Below are positions 1-12,256 of a DNA stretch of 64,000 nucleotides, one piece after another (within the stretch, counting starts at the first letter, position 1; each line of letters starts with the position of its first letter). The notes beneath the pieces are model-generated. The model made no database searches. It saw only the letters and a program-made list of their open reading frames with translations, and was not told where the DNA came from. Source of the DNA: Diospyros lotus (Eukaryota; Streptophyta; Magnoliopsida; Ericales; Ebenaceae). The stretch spans positions 35,589,191-35,653,190 of the forward strand of contig NC_068346.1 of NCBI RefSeq assembly GCF_014633365.1, in the 5' to 3' direction. Position numbers and translations under genes: made by a program.

Positions 1-514
1 GCAGAGTTTCTCTCATATGACCCTGGGGGAGGGAGGGGAATGGAAATTCAAGGTCCAGCACTTACATTGGAAACCTCGGGTCTTTGTTCATGGCTACATC
101 CTCTATGTCCTTTTACTCTTTGTTCTTGTTCTTGGTATTGGATTTTGGAGTCCGTACTCTGTGATTTTTGGGAGTCAGTTCTAAACTGCAATAGTTTTAA
201 GGGGCAGCAGATGGCTGCTAATCCCACTTTTCCCTTTATTTTCTTCTTTAATTCGTCTCCTGTTCAATTAATAAAAAAGCATTCTTTTTTTGTCACTTGC
301 ATAATGGAATCTCTTTGGAACAGTATGGGGGTTGACCGCACATAACAAATGAAATGATTAAGCCAAACAACCCAAAGAAACCTTAAATATGCATCCGATA
401 TGGATGCAGTTTACCTAACTTGCCCAGTTTTCCTTTTGTAAGGAGGATCGTATTTACTGCACACATTTCACACTGAATATGAACAAACTTGGTAACAATG
501 GCTTCACTTAACTG
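1..514. other. 3' flank of the first HPP gene, no gene recognised
   Basis: No recognisable coding sequence, RNA gene or repeat. The part next to 515 is probably the 3' UTR of the minus-strand HPP gene. A 101-codon open frame at 40-345 (+) is rich in Cys, Trp and Phe and matches no family I know; I treat it as chance. Confidence 0.4.
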
Positions 515-1072
515 TCACAGAATGGCGCAGGAAGGACCATCATAGGGAACGAAGCTGACAGCGACAAGCTGGCATTCCATACAATGGCAGATGGGAGGAA
601 GGGGCGTCAATGGTTTGGGCTTTGGTTCATCCGGCTTTGGTGGACCAACACTGATGATCTCTACTACCTTTCCTGTCTTCCTCACTTGCTTTGTCAATTT
701 AACTGCATCGACCTTCCCCACCACTGTAAGTGTCCCCTTGACATCATCCACTGATACCTGCTCAATCCCTGTGTTCAATGTTCAATCAAAATCTTAAAAC
801 TATCTTGTCCTAGTATTCATTTCAATAAGCTGCTTTCGAGATAAGTCAGGTAAACAGTAGTAGTGACTAAAGCTAATACCTGTAAATTTTGCAACTGCCT
901 TCAACACCTGAGTTTTGCAGTACTGTGAGTGAATGCTGACCTTCAACACCGTTTTCTGGATCACTGTTTGTTCAGAAAAATAGGAATAGGTGATCCCACA
1001 CACCCTAAATAGACCCATAAATTTCACCAAAACTTATCGATGTAGGATTGAGGTATGGGGCATTTACCTTAT
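515..1072 (-). CDS. HPP/HIPP-type heavy-metal-associated domain protein, copy 1 (start codon apparently lost)
   Basis: Small HMA-fold protein of the plant HPP/HIPP class. The inferred coding exons are 955-880 (76 nt) and 768-515 (254 nt). Intron edges are canonical: the acceptor is at 957-956 and the donor GT at 879-878. The HMA beta-alpha-beta core reads KTVLKVSI, then HSQYC, then KTQVLKAVAKFTG. The usual MxCxxC metal motif is degenerate (I-H-S-Q-Y-C) and keeps only the second Cys. A Pro/Lys-rich linker follows. The protein ends CAIL, a CaaX prenylation signal, so membrane attachment is expected. Copy 2 at 19977-20790 has exon 1 ATGAAG followed by GT. Here the matching bases at 1072-1068 read ATAAG, so one base is gone and with it the ATG. 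An in-frame ATG inside the unspliced intron (MGLFRVCG) could rescue translation. It is either a very recent pseudogene or a gene with an altered start. Confidence 0.75.
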
Positions 1073-1094
1073 GGCAGTGAGCAAAAAGCAAACC

Positions 1095-1102
1095 TATTTA
1101 TA
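1095..1102 (-). promoter_or_regulatory. Putative TATA box of HPP copy 1
   Basis: On the minus strand this reads TATAAATA, about 25 bp upstream of the expected start-codon position. That would place transcription start almost on the lost ATG, so the 5' leader is either very short or begins elsewhere. Confidence 0.4.
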
Positions 1103-1510
1103 GGGGCTCTTACATGTGACAGTTGGGCAATTTTAGTGATGACATCAACCCAGGGACCACCAATAGAATATGCATTGTCAACGCAGAGACAATGATAGAC
1201 AGAGAAGATAAGAGAATCTGAATTATGATATAAACAGTAAATGAAAAGAAGACAGGAATCAACCTTAAACAAAATATTGGGGGTGGGTTTGCTAACTGAC
1301 GGTAAACAAATCATTTTATTTTGGTGATCAAGGAAGATCCAAAACAAAGCCATCGGGTCCTGATATTCTATGCATACACACGCCTTCTGGCTCTTTTGAC
1401 TTTCTGGGATAAAGAACACTATACAAATACAGCTTGCTAATGCCTTCTTGCTCTTTCTAATAAGCAGTTTTGAGACTTGTGGCTTAGCGGGGATGCAAAG
1501 GCTTTGTAGA
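1103..1510. other. Promoter-proximal spacer between HPP copy 1 and the copia element
   Basis: Non-coding sequence upstream of HPP copy 1. A 162-codon open frame on the minus strand (1069-1557) runs through it and into the LTR. It has no family resemblance and crosses the promoter, so I do not call it a gene. Confidence 0.4.
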
Positions 1511-1915
1511 ACTCTTAATAAAATTTCAAACAGTATCCAGAATACCTTCTGGATCACAGTGGAATAATTAAATCTAATTTGTCTAACGATCTTCGTGGAA
1601 TGAAACTATAAAAGCTTTCTTATACGTCCACCCCTTGTCCGTCCAAACACGAATGGTGTTATTGAAAATAATATATGAGCGATCAAAAACTAATTTTCAT
1701 TATCGTATATTTGCATTAGGTCTTATACCTATTTATAAGTATCACACAGATATAGATAGGCATATCTCTTTAATAATTTTAATCTGATTCAAATTCCAAT
1801 CAGTTATCCCATCATATTGTTAAAATTCAAATGCAATTGAATTTAAAATAAATTCAAATTTTAAAAACTTATCTTATCATTTGGAAATTATCCCAATATA
1901 GCCACAATTCTAACA
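1511..1915 (-). repeat. 3' LTR of the copia element
   Basis: About 405 bp, alignable by eye with 19067-19494 over nearly its whole length, with scattered substitutions and small indels. On the minus strand it starts TGTTAGAATT, preceded by a degenerate polypurine tract (AAGTGACAGAT). That resembles the common copia junction AAGTGGGAGAT-TGTTAG. The left edge near 1511 is approximate. Confidence 0.8.
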
Positions 1916-2986
1916 ATCTGTCACTTGGGTACATGAGATAATGCTCAACTCATCTCCTCGTATATAACATCAAGGGGTGCGACCTTGATGACAATTATAA
2001 TAGTACTATATCAAACAATCACCAATGTCAACATAGTACTGCTGCAAAAAGAAATAAACAAGGGCAATGTCATCTATGTTTTAGATAATAAATAACACAT
2101 CAATCAAATGCTTCCAATCTCTCAAGAGTAACTCTGAACAGCATTTGATCATCAATCGAAGTTCTTGCACTCATGACCATCACATAGATGATCGTCTGGA
2201 CTATGAGATGCAAAACTTACATAATGTGGTATAAATTATCTTATCCTAAAATTTGAATCAATCCATCTCTTGGTTCAACCACTTGCTAGTTATGGCCTGC
2301 CTAGCTGCTTTCTTGCTGGCCAATTGGGTGACATACTAAAGTAGTGTAATTGAACCTCAACTTCATAAAACAATTTTAGGTCAGAAGGTATATGCGAATA
2401 GGGTCCCATGCAGTGACAGAGAGAGAACAATCTTGTCACTTCCCTATAACGGTCGAACAAGCGCATGTTGTATGACGTGCATGCTATGGTGGAGCTCCCA
2501 CTAATCAATGATGTTACACTCAAAACTCCATATAGGTGTCAGCCCAATCACCACATAGGCACTAGCCTAAGTCACTCAACTCATGAGTACTCACATCTTG
2601 CTATTCTCAGGCTTAATATAGAATTCAGAGTAGATCCATATTCGATTTCTTCAAATAAGCTTCATCTTAGTCATACTAAGGCGACAATAACGACATTGAA
2701 TACCCCTCATGTATCAAGGCACTTACACTGATCACATAAGTCCAAGAGTAAGTTGTCTCATCCTACACACCACACAAGTGTCAGGGCGATCGTCCACATA
2801 AGAGGACTGATCCAAGCCCGATGACATTCACAAACATGTGCAACTATTTCAATGTTTTCCATATCAACAACACAATGCCATATAATGAAAATAGAAAGAA
2901 GATAATAAATATCCATCAAATAAGATAACAAATATCCATCAGCACATATCAATATGAATGTTATAAATAGTGATCAAATATAGAAT
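1916..2986 (-). other. Non-coding segment between RNase H and the 3' LTR of the copia element
   Basis: About 1.07 kb lies between the RNase H stop and the polypurine tract, which is long for a copia element. Short open frames (2290-2523 -, 2465-2731 +, 2758-2952 -) show no known domain. It could be an extended 3' region or an undetected decayed insertion. Confidence 0.5.
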
Positions 2987-4294
2987 TCAAATTCTACGTA
3001 ATCTCATACGCCTCACATGAGATTCAAATACATTCTTGCTATGGGGCTTTGTCAATGGGTCAGTCAACATTTCAGCACTAGGAATATAACTCAAGATCAC
3101 TTCCTTGTCCCTAATTAATCCTCTAATGTAATGATATCTTCTTCTTATGTGCTTTCCTCCATCATGGAATTTGGGGTAGTGTGCAAATTGCATCGCAACC
3201 ATGTTGTTGATACGAATCTCAACAGGTTCATCAGCCTAAGCAGTTACCCCAAGCTCACGAAGGAAAGCACTAAGCCAAGATGCATGTCTTTCAACTTCTG
3301 AGCTAGCCACATACTTTGCTTCCATGGTAGACCGAGCAATGCAATCTTGCTTATTACCTCCCTAAGAAATAGAGCCTCCACCAAGGGTGAAAACATATGC
3401 TAGTGTGGAGACACTATTATCTATATCTCCGCCAAAATTAGCATCAGTGTAACCACGTACTTTCATATCTTTACCTTGGAAGGCCATGACATAATCATAA
3501 GTACCACATAGATATATCATGATTCTCTTGACAACTATCTAGTGTTTTTCACCTTGATTATTTTGGTATCTACTTACTAGCCTAACAGCGAAACAGATAT
3601 CAGGACGAGTACACTTCATTAGGTACATGAGACTCCCAACAGCATTGGCATATGGTTTCTTTTCCATTAGTTTCTTTCATTCCTCTATTTTAGGGCATTG
3701 ACTATTACTCAAGGTGCAACCCTTATCAACTGGAGTATTAACAAGCTTTAAGTTATCCATATTAAATAGTTCAAGGATCTTACGAAGGTAAGTCTCTTGA
3801 GACAAACTCAAAAGCCCTCTTGAGTGATCCCTCGAGATCTTAACTCCGAGGATATAACTTATTTCCCTTAAATCCTTCATCTCAAAGATAGAGGATAGCC
3901 ATTTCTTAATAACGTTGATCATCTCCAAGTTGTTTCCAGCCAATAAGATATTATCTACATATAAGGACAAAATCAAGAAACCATTTCTTGTCCTTTGTAC
4001 ATACACACAGTGGTCTTCCTCTATCATGGTCAAACCTATGGAAGTGACAGACTCATGAAACCGTAGATACCATTGTCTAGACAATTGCTTGAGACCATAT
4101 ATGGATCGTTTGAGATGGCACACTTTACCTTCCTACCCTTCAGTAACAAAACTGATGGGTTAATCCATGTATATCTCCTCATCTAGTTCTCCATTGAGAA
4201 ATGTTGTCTTAACATCCATTTGGTATAGCTCAAGATCTAAATGAGCAACGATTGCTAGAATAATGCCAATAGAATCAAATCTCACCACAGGAGA
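2987..4294 (-). pseudogene. Copia pol fragment: reverse transcriptase C-terminal half and RNase H
   Basis: Reading on the minus strand from 4294, the frame runs from TFSPVVRFDSI through DVKTTFLNGEL and HLKRSIYGLKQ to the RT active site. The active site reads YVDN rather than the usual YVDD. A Ty1-copia RNase H follows (YTDANFGGD, then SKP-type end MLTDPLTKP). Stop codons interrupt the frame near 4160, 3540, 3363 and 3230. The upstream half of RT is at 6809-7448, separated by the 2.5-kb insertion at 4300. Inactive relic. Confidence 0.88.
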
Positions 4295-4299
4295 AAATG

Positions 4300-6803
4300 T
4301 GTAACGACGTTCTCCCACCTACGGGTGCTACCGATGAATAATCGACCAGATTACTCACATAACAAACCAACAAATGAAGAGATGGACTATGTTTCAAAGG
4401 AAAACGCCCTAGGTGGGGACTATGCTTCGTCCTTCCCTTCGCTCCACTCGAGGAGTTGATCCCAAAGCATAAAAAGAATAACAGCGGATAGGACCCAGAA
4501 ACCCGAGTGAGCTCCACCTTTCTTTAGCTCATCTCACCACAAGCCAAAGGTGACTCAGGTACAAAACTAGCACATCAAATATTTACTGAGTACTAGGGAT
4601 TTATGGGAAGTACCTCCTTAATCCTTATCTGATCATAAAACTTGGCTCCATCCAACAAGCCACTAACAACCTGAAGTCTACACAATCGTATACTACATTA
4701 TACCGATTACAACAAACTGAATACCATCCAGTGCCTAATAACATACATATTCATCCACAAGGATATATATATATATATACCACATGAATACATATAGGAG
4801 ATAATACAATTCACAATGTGGGCAACAACGCTAGTCACCACTTCAACCTCCCGACATAATCCCTGCTTGCATATGGACTTGCAACATCTACAACACAAGG
4901 TAAAACGTCATGAGTCATAACGACTCACTAAGGGTGCAAATGAATGTAAACAAGATAATATAAGCAATGCAATGACAAGTAATATGCATGAATGGCAAGG
5001 CATCACAATCCTCTGAACCCATTTGTTCGAGGCACTTACCTCTCATATTACCCCTAACATGCATCTAGTCTACCCCATGGCCATAGGACTCCACTAGACC
5101 ACCTATAAAACATGCACAACCAATACTGCAAACAACATATATTCAACCATATTACTAAAAATTCGCAAAGCCGCCACCCTTGGGGTCGTCCCTCACCTGG
5201 GTCGAAGCCTTATCTTTGCCACGAGCGAGAACGTTAGCCTGAACTTCGAACTCTTCTAGGATCACCGCCTCCTCAGTTAACCCTAGATGCAATCACAAAC
5301 CCAACAACAAAATTAAACTAGGGTCTATGTTTTTGCCATACACCGCAAAATCACCCATCAACAACTTCCAACCAACCCCAATCGAGGGTCTAATCCAACC
5401 AACAATTCACATTACATCATCTCACATAATGCAAATAACTAGAAGGAATTAATTAATTTACCTCATCAAATCTGGAGGACAAAACTAGCCAAATGCCCAC
5501 ATCGGTGTCGCCTTATGGGACGCCACCTTGCTCTCTAAACCTCCTTTTCGAGCTTTTGACACGCTCCTTGAGCCCCAAATTAATTTTCAGAATTTTCTCC
5601 GATTTTTTGGAATTTTCTAGCTATTTTTTCCTATTTTCTCCAATTTTCATATTTTATTTTTATTTTTATTTTTATTTTCTATAATTTTTTTCTTTATTCT
5701 TTTTCTCCTTCCTCTCTTCATCTTCTTCCTTCATCACCTCACACACCTTGCCTGCGCGCACACAACAACTAGCCACTACCGACTATCGCTAGTTGCGCTA
5801 CCATCGTTGCCCGTCGCCTACTGCACCACTCCACCATTAACGGTTGCCGCCACCACGAGCTCAGCCTCACGCGCACAGCTGCACCAGCACGCGGTCGTCG
5901 CTGCTGCCTTCAGCAATTGTTGGCACCCCCGTCCCCGCTGGTTGCCTCTGCCACCGCACACCACCGCTGCTCGCCTCGATCGTCGACCACGCTGCTTCAG
6001 GTCGGCTTCCATGGCTACCATCGCTACCTTGGCCAATCGGTCGTACCCCTTCCTGCACAGCTCGCCCACAACCGTATACATCCACTAACGATCACTCTTT
6101 TCTTCCCTCTCGGCCAAATGCTCTCACGAGCTCTCACCTCTCACTCTCTGCTTCACACTCTCTCCTCTTGGATTCAAAGAGATGGGCACTATTGCAAGCT
6201 TGGGCATCCAAAGTATATATATATATATATATCACATTTAATTCCCCCAAAAATCAAGAATCCCACTAAAGAAATTATTAATTACACTTGGAGATTTTAT
6301 AATTGCACTTAGACCTTCCAAGCCCTTAAATTAATTACTCTCAAACCGCTAAAAATCTTGATTTATTCAAAAATTAATAATCGATTTTACTTGATAAAGT
6401 CGATTTCGTCCTTGTGCCTGCACGGGACCCTTATTCTACCCGAAAATACTTCAGGGTTGTCTCACTCACAAAATCAGACCACCCCTAAAGTCCCATTAGC
6501 TTCTCGGAGGTCCCCTAAGACCATTCAGTACCGGCACTCATTCAGGCTTATACAATAATTATTCTGCAAACTATTCTCAATCTGACTACTTCTAGTGTTA
6601 TTAGCCTCACCTCAAGACGTTTACCAATCTCATGTCTTCTTTCCTGGACATCCAAGTCCCGGGGCTTTTCTTGTCGTCAATTCGATAAATTTTATTAATT
6701 AATTCTTCAAAACAGACTTTCGGGATTCCCAGACCACCCGAGGTCCCTTTAAAATAACTGAAAATTATATATTTTCCATCACCATGTAATACCAGGTATT
6801 ACA
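4300..6803 (-). mobile_element. Solo LTR (about 2.5 kb) inserted in the copia reverse transcriptase
   Basis: Begins TGTAACGACG and ends GTATTACA. It is flanked by a perfect 5-bp target duplication AAATG (4295-4299 and 6804-6808). Removing it rejoins the RT frame at ETF/SPVV. There is no internal coding region and no second LTR, so it is best read as a solo LTR left after recombination. Size, TG...CA ends and a GC-rich block (about 5740-6170) followed by a TA run match the other three long LTRs in this window. The minus orientation is inferred from the TGTAATACC start. Open frames in the GC-rich block (for example 5844-6269) are not genes. Confidence 0.8.
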
Positions 6804-6808
6804 AAATG

Positions 6809-7748
6809 TCTCCAAGAAATCTACACCTTTCATTTGGGTGTAACCTTTCACCACCAATCGAGCTTTATACTTGTTGATCGATCCATCAACTCGACATTTG
6901 ACTTTTAAGACCCACTTATTGCCAATCGTCTTTCTATTTGGTGGAAGATTGACAAGTTCCCACACCTTATTCTTATCCATCGAGTCTATTTTCTCTTTCA
7001 CAGCTATTAACCATTGATCTCGGTTTGGGGAGGTTAAAACTTCTTCATAAGAAGTCGACTCGGTGTCATCCGATATGGCACACATAAGTACCCTTCCCTC
7101 AATGTCATCAAAATGACGACGAGGGTTAAGCCCACATTGGCTGCATCGAATTGCTTGAGTCTTCAAGGTACTATCTATGGGTTTACTCCCATTAACTGTA
7201 TGAATCCTCCCACTGACCAAAGGCACTTCCTCTTGTAACTCAGACAATTGGGAGTCCTTATCAACCTCATCAATTCTTGGAAACTCATTCTCAAGAAACT
7301 CTACATCCCGAGATTTTATCTCAATTAAACCCCCCACTAAGATGTTCACCATACATAACGTATCCTTCTGAACCCATAGGATACCGAATAAACACCTTTT
7401 TTGCTGGCTCCCTATCCAAGCTTTCCATACTTGTCTAACCATTTCCAATAAAGCCCTATTTTGGCGTTCTGTAACACCATTTTGTTACGGAACGCCAAGA
7501 ATTGTCAGGTGTCAAACTATACCTTTTTCCTCACATAAACTTCTAAATTGATCAAAAAGATATTCACGACATCTATTGGTTCAAAGAGTTTTTAAGCTCT
7601 TCTCCATCTAATTTTCAACATCATGCACAAAGCGTCTGAAGCAATCTAAAGCTTTTAACTTGTGAGAAATCAAAAACACGTAACCGAAACGTGAATAATC
7701 GTCTATAAAGGTAATAAAATATGATGCACCATGACGTGCCCTCACATT
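6809..7748 (-). pseudogene. Copia pol fragment: integrase core and N-terminal reverse transcriptase
   Basis: On the minus strand the frame enters with MNVRARHGASYF and FIDDYSRFGYVF, the first part of the integrase catalytic core. It continues through QNGVTERQNRALLEMVR. The linker leads into RT, with WELVNLPPNRKTIGNKWVLK and YKARLVVKGYTQ. Several stops fall between 7450 and 7600. It ends at GVDFLETF, where the 4300-6803 insertion splits the reading frame. The integrase N-terminus lies at 16277-16451, beyond the nested insertions. Confidence 0.87.
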
Positions 7749-8054
7749 CATAGTGTAATATCATAAATTTTCTAAAGGGCTCAAGAGTAATTTAAATTTG
7801 GGTTATATGTGAAATTATCAAAAGATTAGGGGTTTAAGTATAATATCTTACAGTTATAAATACTGAATTGATTGCAGGGAATGTCCCGAAGTGTAAATGT
7901 CTAAGAAAAATTATATGATCTCAATGAGCATCCTGAGATAAGATTTATGATATTAAAAGAAATCGAAATTGAGACCGTTTTCGGTACAGGTAAAATACAG
8001 CTATGATTTTGGCTGAAAAATTGAATTATCGTAAGGACTTCCGGGAGGTCAATG

Positions 8055-10483
8055 TGTAATACCCAGGAATGATTTGAGGTCATAAATAATATTTGATAAA
8101 TGGTACAAGTGGAATTATCAAAAGAATAAGGCTTTAGGACACACTATTGCAGTCTTAAAAGACCGAAGTGGCTCGAGGGAGTACCCCAGACCTTAGATAG
8201 CCAAGGAAAATGGTATAATATCGACAAGTGATTCGAATTATGATTTTTAGTGATTAAATAAATTGGATCAGGAACAGTTTTCGGTACAGCTGTCGACTGG
8301 GCTGAGAAAATCGAATCGACGTTAGAGATATTTGAAAAGGTCAAGGGAACGTGTCAAGGACTAATATTTTAAGTATAAAACAACCCTTAAGCGATTTCAG
8401 GTCAAATTAAATGGATTTAGGGTCAATTTAACCAGCCGGGGCTAAGTGCAGTTTTCTAAATCTGCCAGAGGGAGGTCAAAACGGTAATTTTTCAGGAATT
8501 TCGAGGGTCAAACGAGATGTGCTAAGCTTGTGGTCCTTAGAGGTATATTTGGAAAGATCAGGGGTGTATTGGTAGGGGCTAAAATGTCAAATGAAGAAAT
8601 CAGGGGGTGAAAATGCAATTTAGCAAAATTGCAATGTGAACGCAAGGGAGAAAACGGCCGCCGCACTGCCACCGCACGTGGAGGCCGTTTCCGGCGATGG
8701 GACGGCCGAGGCTTGCTTGGGGAAGGTTGTATACGACCGTGGGATTCTTGGGGAGCAAGAGTGGTCGGTGATTGGCTAGATTTTGGTCGGTTTTCGGGTA
8801 TAAAAGAGAGGCCGAGGGTTTCGACTTTTTGGAGCTCAAATCGGTCGTGTTAGAGGATGAATCGATGAGAATGGATAAGGGGCTTTCGATCCTTATGAAA
8901 CGGAGAAGATTCTGTGAGTAGTTTGAGGCATTTTGGTGTTCGTTTAAGGCCGTTTGGGGTTTGGCCGATCGAAGGTGGCGGACCGCCTTCCGCCACCTGC
9001 AACTGGCCGTTTGGGCCCTTTTCCGGCGAGCTTTCGGCCTAAACATGGTGCCAATGGGATCGACTCGTCGAGGGCTTGAAGGGGGTGTGCTCAGATCGGT
9101 CATCGGAGGGGTCGTCGCCAGCGGGTCTTGAGGAAGAAGACGACGCGCGTGGCTGCACGCGCCAGCCTCCACGCGCAGGGCGCGTGAGAGCGCGTGCGAA
9201 GGGCTATTTTGGTAATTTTAATTCCAATATTTTTATTTAATTATTCTAGGAATTATTGTGTTGAAATATTTCGGAAAATAGTTGAAGAAATAATTATTTT
9301 GGAATTAACGAGGAGAAAATTGGGAGAAAATAGAGAAAATTATGGAAAATTGAGGAAAATGGATTTTAACGCTTCCTTAATTAAATATGGTGTTTAGGAA
9401 GTACTGTGGCTCGAGGTTGAGTATAAGTTCAAGCATTTGGGATTTGGCACGCAAACCGAGGCGTTGCACGAGGATCGAGGCGATCTGAATACATTCGAGG
9501 TGAGTGGTTTGATTCCAACTTTTCCTTGTTTTGGAAGTGTTCTTAGGTGCTTGTGGTGAGTTCTAGTGAGCGGTTATACCCTCCTGGACATAAATTGTTT
9601 TACAAGGCTTTGCTTATGATCATTGTGTCGATATTTGCTACATTGCATTAACTGTTTATTTTAAAATGTTGGTGCATGGCGTGTAAATCTTCATATCATT
9701 TGGGGTCAAGTTTAATTGCATCGTTGGGTCCGTATGGGGCGGGATGGGGTCTGCTTGAGATTGGGACAATGTTAATCCAGGTGAACGGGTGTCACACTGG
9801 GGGCACTCGAGGGAATAATGTTAAACCAGGTGAACGGGTGTCACGACGGTGCACCCGAGGGATTAACGTTGGACCAGGTGAACGTGTGCCACAGTGGGGC
9901 ATTCGAGGGATTAAGTATGTCAAGGTGATATCTCGAGTTAGACATGTCTTGCATATTTACGTTTATCTGAGTATGCCATGCTCGTGTGTCTCTCATGCAT
10001 TGTATGAACTGTTTTATGCCGTCACTTAGATGTTTATCATCTAACTTGGGCTATGCCCCTGGAACGTTGAATGTTCCAGCCAGGAACTGCTGCGGAGGCA
10101 AGGATGTGGCCGGTTGAGGGCCAATGGTGCTTAGTTTGTTAAGTCGTTGTAACGTTTGGAGGATTTAACATGCATTTCAGGTTGTAAACGAGTAGTTGTA
10201 TATAGCAATTTTATCATTTGATCTGTATTATGTATTTTGCTATGGAAATACAATGTAAGAACTATGGTGTTTGGTATTAGTGTATCCGCTGCGTTGTATT
10301 AAGACTCGTTTAGGTTATTGATCTTGATAGTTAAACGGGCAAGACTGGGGTTCGCGGGGTTTTGTTTCTGCATGTGAAGATTGTTCTTGAAATACCGCGC
10401 GTGTGTAACTTAAAGAGAAAAAAAAAAAAAGAAATCCCGGGAATACCCTTATAGTGACACGCCTGGCGAGACGGGGTGTTACA
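8055..10483 (+). mobile_element. Solo LTR nested in the 7754-14490 LTR (same family)
   Basis: Starts TGTAATACCC, ends GGGGTGTTACA; 2429 bp, with a perfect 5-bp target duplication CAATG (8050-8054 and 10484-10488). Its first 300 bp align by eye with 7754-8053, for example GTGRAATTATCAAAAGA and GTTTTCGGTACAG. So it inserted into an LTR of its own family. A GC-rich block at 8620-9190 gives open frames on both strands (for example 8600-9172 -); these are not genes. Confidence 0.85.
9772..9915 (+). repeat. Minisatellite, about 49-bp unit, three copies
   Basis: Three tandem copies of a unit beginning ccaggtgaacg(g/t)gtg, starting at 9777, 9826 and 9874, each ending in a cgaggga motif. It lies inside the nested solo LTR. 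An open frame (9676-10029) crosses it but has no recognisable product. Confidence 0.75.
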
Positions 10484-12256
10484 CAATGGAACCTTAAGAG
10501 GACTTCGGTTTTGCGTAAGGAATAACCTTAAGGTGGTTTCCGAATTAATCAATAGTCCGGTGAGGACACTGGAGTGAAATCGTCCTTATTGAGTAAATTT
10601 GAAGTTATTAATTATAAATTTGAAGCATCGTAATGCAAATTAATTGGGTGTTAAATGGTGTATTTGTAATTTAAATAATTCTTAAATGTAATAAAGAATA
10701 ATTATAAGGATTAAATGGGTGAGATATATATATATTATATATATATAAGTGTGGGGAGCATGGTAGAAACATGTTGGAATTTTGTTCTCCACTTGAGGCA
10801 TTGGGACGAGGGATATTGAGGACATTGAAACAAGGGATTGCAGAGTGATTTGAGGAAAAATTGGAATAGGAATGTAAGATTTAAAATGTGTAATTTTTTC
10901 ATAGAAATATGTGATATATATGTGTGTATATACATGGGCGTGTAGTGGCTGCAAATTGGAGGCCAAGTAGTGAGCCAAATTGAAATTAAAAATGCAATCG
11001 GAGAGTGAGTTGCAGAATCAGAGCAGTAAATCTGGGAGCAAAGATTTTAATCTTGCTAGCCAAACTTGATGTGTGCGTAGTGGGCAAGCATGCAATAATG
11101 AAATAAATATATATATATATATAAATGTGTATATGCGTGGCAGCCAAGGTTAAGATCTCTATAAACTCGGAGAGGTTTTGGTCGATTAAGAAGTAGCAGG
11201 AAATGGAAAGAGATAGAGAGCTTGGCAATGGAGGTGGGGTGGCCGAAGGCAACCATGGCCGCGGCAGCAAGGTCTAGCCAGTAAGGAGGCCACGAGCCGC
11301 GGCGGGCAGCAGCAGTGGTGACGGAGGGCATTGGCTGATGGTGGCGGGCGTGGCTGGTAGAGCAGTTGCGGCGCGGAGGGCATAGCAAAAGCTGCTGTGT
11401 GTGCATGAAATAGAGGAAGAAGAAAGGTTGAAGATGAATAGGAGAATGGGGAAAGAAAAAAAGGAAAAGAAAGAAAATAGAAAAAATTTCTGAAAAATTC
11501 TAGAAAAATAGGAAAATGATATTTTATTAATATTCTGTAGATTTTGACGAGAAAATGGTTTGAGCACTCATTTCAAGGTCGGGTACAAAAATTGAGGCAG
11601 TGCATAAAAATCGAGATAATGCACAAGAATCGAGATAGTGCATTAGAATCGAGGATTTGAACAAGTTTTGAGAATATGCCATGCATATCGAGTAAGCCTG
11701 AGAGGCTAAATTAAGCTAAGTAAAATTTTTTAGAAAATTTTAGAAATTCAAGAATATTATTTTATGAACTGTCATAATGAAATATTTGAGAAATATTTAG
11801 TTTGGATTTATTGAAGAAAAATAGGATAAAATAGAGAGAAAAATGAAGAAAATGCAAGAAATTATGAAAAAATAGGTTTTAATATTTTTTTAAATAAATA
11901 TGATGATTAGGATGCTTTGAGACTTAAGTTGAAATGACTTGTGAGAATTTTGAGGTTGGCACGCAAATCGAGATGACGCATAAATTTTGAGGTAATGTGT
12001 GAATGGTTCTACCTAAAAAGCTTATTTTAAGTAAATGATTTTATCATATTGTCATATCTTGATGTGAATATGTTCATGTAGATTGTATTTACATGTATTG
12101 ATGATGAAATATGCATATGTATACGATAATATTATTGATCATGCATTCGTATAAGAGTTTGAGAGTACGGGCCGAGACCGCTGCTCTTCCAAGAGTGCAC
12201 CCATATGCCTCGACCTGGTAAGGAGGCTATGAAAATGGAGAGTAGCAATAAGGTAT

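Noticed and set aside
1069..1557. 162-codon open frame (-) between HPP copy 1 and the LTR
   Set aside because: Overlaps the promoter region of HPP copy 1 and part of the copia LTR, with no domain.
5807..6312. Several overlapping open frames on both strands in a GC-rich block
   Set aside because: Lie inside a solo LTR; low-complexity His/Pro/Ala text; open in many frames only because of GC content.
8600..9172. 190-codon open frame (-)
   Set aside because: GC-rich part of a solo LTR; shares no family pattern and has no start context or introns.
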